Origin: Xiphias gladius
Taxonomy: Eukaryota; Chordata; Actinopteri; Istiophoriformes; Xiphiidae
Reading direction: 5' to 3'
DNA length: 64,000 bases
Assembly (NCBI RefSeq): GCF_016859285.1
Contig: NC_053406.1
Coordinates: 15,331,001 to 15,395,000 of the forward strand
The notes beneath the pieces are model-generated. The model worked only from the letters and a program-made list of their open reading frames with translations, made no database searches and was not told the DNA's origin. Of this stretch, positions 59,401 to 64,000 are shown one piece after another. The position numbers and the translations under genes are program-made. The first letter of the stretch is position 1; every line of letters starts with the position of its first letter.

Positions 59401-62400
59401 AATGACTGTCTTCTACAACTATTTCTCTCTACAGCTGAGGGCTCAGGAAGGCCAGAGTTGTGTCCAGCTGGGACTTTCTCACCAGTGCCAGGTCTAACCA
59501 GTGAGGCTGGCTGTCAGCCTTGTCCCGTAGGGTTATACTGCAGAGGACCAGGTCTCAGGGCTCCGACTGGACCCTGCAGCCCAGGTCAGTCCATACATTG
59601 TTTCATGGATCACTAGTATTAATGAAACTTAAAATGTTTCTGCAAGTTATTTGTTTGATAAAAGTAATAGTGTTTGATGCATTCTTTGTTAAAGGTTCAA
59701 CCTCCTTTCCATCCTTTTACACTCCACTGCGTTGTGTCTCTTGACACCCAATAGGCTATTGGTGCTCTCCTGGTCAGACTGTGGCCACAGCTCTGCCATG
59801 TCCTCCCGGCCACTTCTGCCCACAGGGTAGTGCAGCCCCAGAGCCCTGCCCATCAGGAACCTACCAAGACAGAGAGAAACAGGAAGCCTGCACTGTCTGT
59901 GAGGCAGGTGGGAGTCGTCATCACTATTTTTTTTATTTTTTTTAACATTCTCAGCAGAAGCTTCTATTTCTTTTATTTTTTTTAAAAGACTTATTCAGGT
60001 CTTGTGCCATTTTTGTTTTGCTGAACAGGCTGTATTGAAAACAGCTCTCAAGCAACCCAGCTACTGCTTTATTTATTGAAGTTGATGGCTTGTTCACACG
60101 CAGGTGTTCGATTTATTATACTGCACTTTTCAAGTTTGTTGATTTAAAAATAAATACACATTTCTCCTCTTTCAAGGTTCCTACTGTGATTTCAGACTGG
60201 GCCTAGCCAACGCCTCTTTGCCGAGGCCATGCCCTAAAGGACACTACTGCCCTGCAGGTACAGCCCTGCCCAGCCAACACCCTTGCCCTATAGGTTCCTT
60301 TAACCCGAGACAGCGCACGGACAGCCCAGCAGGCTGCATGCCATGTGCTGCTGGACAGTACTGTCCTTCTCTGGGACTGTCGGAGCCGGCAGGTGAGAAA
60401 GAAAGATCTCTTCTCTTCATTCGTCTTCCATTTTTATTTATTTATTTATGTATTTATTTTTTATTTATCAGAATGAGGCTTGCCTTTTTCTGCTTTAAAT
60501 ATTTAAATGGAAAGTTCACCAAATTGCAAATAAACATTTTTTTTTCTCACTTGACTCTAGTTCAGATAGCTTTGAATTTACTGTATGTGCTAAGGTTTTA
60601 AGATCTATCTTAGAGACGGACATCTCTAAGCCAAAGAATACACAGAACTACAGTATTTGCACCAGAGGCAGGTCAAAAAATGTTTTTTTTTAAATTTGCT
60701 TGATGCGATTGTTTAAACTCAAATGTGGTGGCCTGTAGATGTATTTACATAAGCATTTACTGATAGTGTGTTGTAATGTACTTCTATAGGCCCATGTCAT
60801 GCTGGTTATTGGTGCAGAGAGGGAGCATCCTCTCCCAGCCCGCTGGATGGACTCTCAGGTTCCCTGTGTCCGCCTGGTCAATACTGCCCCTCAGGTTACT
60901 GGCTTTTTCACCCTTACTAAGCAACCAGCCCCCAGCAGCTGCTTAAGTGCTGCTATGCTGTTGATGCATGAAAGTTATCAATTTGCGAGGGGGGGGTTCC
61001 ATATTTTCAGAATAATATTTTTTTTAATCCAACGCTGATGCAGCTTGTTTTATAGGCTAATGTAACCAAATTTATACTGTGTGAGGCTATTAACATTCTA
61101 CCCTATTATATTCTAGGGCTAAAATGTTTTATTCATGCTAATTACCATTTGGTGGCCTACAGGAAGTTCTGACAACATTTATCTTGTAACTTTTGATACC
61201 GTTTTCTTTAAATTAATTTGTACACTTGTTCTCTCTGACTCTGGGCACTGACCCATGCTTTAAAAATGCTGCTGTAGGTTAAACTCTTCCTTGTCCTGCG
61301 TTGCTCAATGCTGCACGCAGCAGTGGTGTTTTTATAAGCGTGTCTCACTATTTAGTTGCACTTAAATTCTGCTTACAGTGTGTAAAACATTGTCGCAGTA
61401 TATTGTATAACCAAACCCAATAACTGCAACGTTCCTGTCTTCATTTAACAGTTTTCTGTTTAACGCAGTTGAAATGTGAGTTGGTAATTGATTCTCTATA
61501 GGCACCACTGCTCCCGTGGCCTGCCCTGAAGGAAGCTGGTCAAACACCTCAGGCCTGCGCAGCCAGGAGGACTGCAAGCCCTGTCTGGGTGGATTTTACT
61601 GTGACTCTGCCGGCCTCACTAAACCTAGTGGACCCTGCAGTGGGGGGTACACCAGAATCTGATTAAATAAATGTTACCTGTATTGTTATTTATTTTATCA
61701 CTTAGGTTTCAAAAGTAGCCATCACTGGTGCGCATAATATGCACATTGTATTTGTTTTAGAGTTTTCATGCCCTCATGTTTCTTATGCAGATATTACTGT
61801 GTAGAGAGAGCCGTCACATCCACCCCTACTGATGGAATTACAGGGGGACCTTGTCCCAAGGGTTACTTCTGTCCAGAGGGAACTGTTCAGCCTGTGCCCT
61901 GTGATCCAGGGACATATGTTGCTGTTACACATGCTACTCAATGTGAGCCCTGTGTGCCAGGCTGGTACTGTGTGTCTGGCACTCTGTACCTGTGTCCTGC
62001 AGGTTTGTGGTTTACTGTTTGTATGCCCTTGAAACTACTTTAAAAATATATTTTCAGTTGTATGCTAATTTTATGAAATTATCAAGCAAAATAATTGCTA
62101 AAAAAAAAGAGGAACAAACAATAATGATCAGTGAGAAAGATGATGCACTTAGCCAACAATTTTAACCAAAATTTTTGTTTAAATTTTTTACGCATTTCCT
62201 TGTGTGTGTTCTGTGGCCTGCAGGCTTTTACTGCCCTGAAAGAACTGGATTTGACTTGAGAAGCTGTCCAGGGGGAACTTACGGTCCTGACCCAGGCTAC
62301 TGGTCTGTCTTTCAGTGCAGGCAGTGTGATGCCGGCCATTACTGCTCTTCTAGAAATGGCACAGCTGTCACTGGACCATGTCAGGAAGGATATTACTGCT

Positions 62401-63814
62401 TGCATGGAAACACCTCTCCGCAACCTCTCTCACAGGCTGCAGGTGAACACGTGTTTACCAGACATGCACTGCATGTTCACAAATTCAGGAACTACAGTAC
62501 AGTATAGTCTAATGTAAATTGTCTAATGATTTTTTTTCTTACTAATATGTCATCCTTATAATTATCTGATGAATTGGTTCAGCATCAAAACTCCTATTTT
62601 GAGATGGTTGACAAAAGGCAGTTATGTTTCCTGTGCCTCTCACCAGGAGAGGGAGGGCCATGTCCTGCCGGTCATTACTGCCCCCAGGCCACCGTCCATC
62701 CTCTGCCCTGTCCACGTGGAACATTCTCCAACATCACCAAATTAGTCTCCCAGGTCACTTTGACTCAATATCACACTCTCGTAACCCCTTGACAATTTTT
62801 GAGAGATGTTTTTCCCCTCACAATTACTCTAAGATGGAACTTGACTGGAATCATCAAATATTTAGTGATTTTCTTTTTTTGTTTTGTGAATTGTGAAAAT
62901 TTGTATATGGACTTTTATATGGTATATGTTTTTTAAATACAGTACCTGCACAATTCAAGGTGTGTTGTAGAGAATTATATGGACCCAAAGTGTTCAATAT
63001 TAAATTAAATTGAATTAATTAGTCAATAAATAAATAATGAATAAAAGGAATAAATACAAACTATACAGTATATTCATTCAGACCAAAGCAACAGCCACTA
63101 ACATAACTGGCACTGCCCTGGTCATCTTGATTGGCAGACAAAACAGGCATTGGGAAAATGGCATTGTGAAATGAAAACAGACTTTGGAAAAAGGATATTT
63201 TGAAATAAAAACTGCTGTTAATGTGAAAAGAAGTGGGATAAAATGACATTTCATTTTTTTTTAAATTATTTCACCATTTCATTGTTAGATATTTGTTTGT
63301 ATTTATTTATTTATTTTCTTATTTATTTCATGTCTTATTTACTACATGGCTTATTTATCTATATTTTATTATATGATCATTCTTTAATATTGAACACTTT
63401 AGGTTCTCCATACAACATCATGTAGATGTCTATCACACTCTACTTTGGAAACTAGCTTATGGTCAGCAGCCCTGCTACACCAGCCTTATACAGTGTATAT
63501 ATACAGTAACATACAATATTTTCTCTTTTGTCGTGTCAGCCAATAAATATTTAATCCCAAATCGATGTTTCAATGAGGCACACTCTTTTTTACCATTTTC
63601 TTACAGCCTGTCTGTTTTTGTCTCCCCCCTCTTTTCTCTCTCTCTCATTTCCCCTCTCAGGAGGATTGCCAGCCATGTCTACCTGGTTACTATTGTGATA
63701 CCGTGGGGCTCTCAGCGCCTTCAGGAAAATGCTGGGAAGGTTTCTTTTGTCTGGGGGGTACAGATCGTCCTGACCCTCCTTTGAGAGACAGCCGTGGAGG
63801 ACCGTGCCCAAAAG
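44759..63814 (+). CDS. Giant GCC2/GCC3 cysteine-rich repeat protein, 3' end outside window
   Basis: Forty-one exons on the plus strand chain with matching phases at every junction, giving 6,325 coding bases, about 2,108 residues, without a stop. The start ATG at 44759 yields a signal peptide (LHLFCFSASWFFLLL then TQSGLAS); it is preferred over the ATG at 44767 because only this frame continues into exon 2. The rest is a near-continuous array of short Cys-rich units of the form CPxGxYCPxGT...CPxGT(F/Y)...L..C..CP. These match the GCC2/GCC3 or ephrin-receptor-like family, which also occurs in ephrin receptors and some EGF-module proteins. N-glycosylation sequons are frequent. No kinase, EGF, CUB or membrane segment is seen in the part present. 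I do not recognise an orthologue. It is probably an extracellular matrix-like or cell-surface protein. The final exon ends in phase 1 at GGPCPK, so the gene continues. Confidence 0.88.
47380..47456. repeat. (GT)n microsatellite abutting a 3' splice site
   Basis: Pure GT run of about 75 bp ending four bases before the AG acceptor of exon 9 of the GCC-repeat gene. It takes the place of a normal polypyrimidine tract. Confidence 0.97.
47460..50081 (+). other. GCC-repeat gene exons 9-14
   Basis: Exons: 47460-47570, 48071-48263, 48487-48623, 49178-49402, 49656-49797, 49958-50081 (residues about 371-681). Typical units are ARGRYCPAGTLEEVICPRGT in exon 9 and CPAGFYCPEGTSDPVPCPPG in exon 10. The acceptor of exon 9 is formed directly by the end of a GT microsatellite (GTGTGTGACAG). 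Exon 10 ends GG|GTAAGT and exon 11 completes the glycine codon. Confidence 0.88.
50462..53070 (+). other. GCC-repeat gene exons 15-22, phase-0 block
   Basis: Exons: 50462-50653, 50776-50913, 51160-51342, 51488-51682, 51994-52142, 52280-52448, 52567-52701, 52918-53070 (residues about 682-1119). Unlike the flanking parts, the introns here are nearly all phase 0; only the 19/20 border is phase 2. Units include CPRGFYCPGGG, CPDGHYCPPGTGYPYAYPC and CPTGHYCPPGSS. Confidence 0.88.
53964..58265 (+). other. GCC-repeat gene exons 23-32, phase-1 block
   Basis: Exons: 53964-54165, 54361-54501, 54610-54795, 55092-55163, 55337-55463, 55562-55695, 56135-56332, 56539-56688, 57224-57403, 58149-58265 (residues about 1120-1621). 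All internal borders are phase 1 except 27/28 (phase 2). Most exons are therefore symmetrical 1-1 modules, which can be duplicated or skipped without breaking the frame. Units include CPAGYYCPQGTKYPQQHPC and CPAGYYCPEKTGNFTEFPC. Confidence 0.88.
58900..59330. mobile_element. Possible solo LTR or retroelement tail in intron 32
   Basis: A C/T-rich segment unlike the surrounding AT-rich introns. It contains CCCATTCCCTAATCAGCTCAC, then GAAATATACGAGCC, AATAAAATTCCTG and the phrase GTCTGCATTTGGGTCC. The last phrase recurs in fish LTR-type repeats from general knowledge. The order of TATA-like sequence, AATAAA and then a short tail fits an LTR. I could not fix termini or a target-site duplication. 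Confidence 0.4.
59435..63814 (+). other. GCC-repeat gene exons 33-41
   Basis: Exons: 59435-59584, 59755-59907, 60177-60392, 60790-60894, 61502-61646, 61791-62002, 62224-62442, 62647-62753, 63661-63814 (residues about 1622-2108). Units include CPPGHFCPQGSAAPEPC, CPKGHYCPAGTALPSQHPC and CPAGHYCPQATVHPLPC. Intron 40 (0.9 kb) is the longest in this part. The GTGGTC donor after exon 41 is acceptable but not ideal, and the next exon is not in the window. Confidence 0.85.
60439..60470. repeat. (ATTT)n short tandem repeat
   Basis: About 30 bp of ATTT-type repeats inside intron 35 of the GCC-repeat gene. Similar T-rich stretches lie at about 59930-59985. Confidence 0.8.
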
Positions 63815-64000
63815 GTGGTCACATCCCTCCGAATTTAGACATCTGTAACTGATTTTTCGAAAAGTGAGAGAATTATCAAAAGATAATGCGTGAGTCAATA
63901 GAAAAACCATGGAGATAATGTAATCAGATACCTATTGTTTAGACAGGAAATGGCGGCAAAAAGCTATACTTTGCATCTCATGTAAGAAATACAAAAGAGA

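Overview
The window looks like teleost fish nuclear DNA, probably a percomorph-type species. Genes are split into many short exons with consistent GT-AG borders and compact introns. CA/GT, TA and GAAA microsatellites are abundant. Intergenic DNA carries dispersed repeats of a kind familiar from fish genomes. No bacterial, organellar or viral gene set is visible, and I found no tRNA, rRNA or CRISPR array.

Layout, left to right. (1) 1-9067 is mostly gene-poor, with two phase-compatible minus-strand exons of an unrecognised gene near 1.9-2.7 kb, a 160-bp direct duplication, a 24-bp minisatellite and a dispersed repeat. (2) 9068-15631, minus: PDE9A, a cGMP-specific phosphodiesterase, 17 coding exons placed and the short last exon unresolved. 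(3) 15632-20681: intergenic DNA with a long GT tract and nested MITE-like repeats. (4) 20682-27688, minus: HEPACAM (GlialCAM), 7 coding exons. (5) 32021-35313, minus: NRGN (neurogranin). (6) 36042-40583, minus: SPA17, with a 1.76-kb single exon that adds almost 590 acidic residues. (7) 41143-43836, minus: a one-Ig-domain membrane receptor with two ITIMs, which I cannot name. (8) 44759 to beyond 63814, plus: a very large secreted or extracellular protein built almost entirely of GCC2/GCC3 (ephrin-receptor-like) cysteine-rich repeats. I could chain 41 exons, 6,325 coding bases and about 2,108 residues, with every intron phase matching; the 3' end lies outside the window.

HEPACAM, NRGN and SPA17 lie together on human chromosome 11q24, while PDE9A is on 21q22. 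Those two human regions also share the paralogue pairs SLC37A1/SLC37A2 and PKNOX1/PKNOX2, so this window may show a PDE9A copy in the 11q24-type block. The main candidates for something undescribed are the giant GCC-repeat gene, the unnamed ITIM receptor divergent from it, the acidic SPA17 expansion, and a neurogranin whose PKC-site serine is glycine. All exon borders were read by eye from splice motifs, phase and homology and have not been checked against transcripts.
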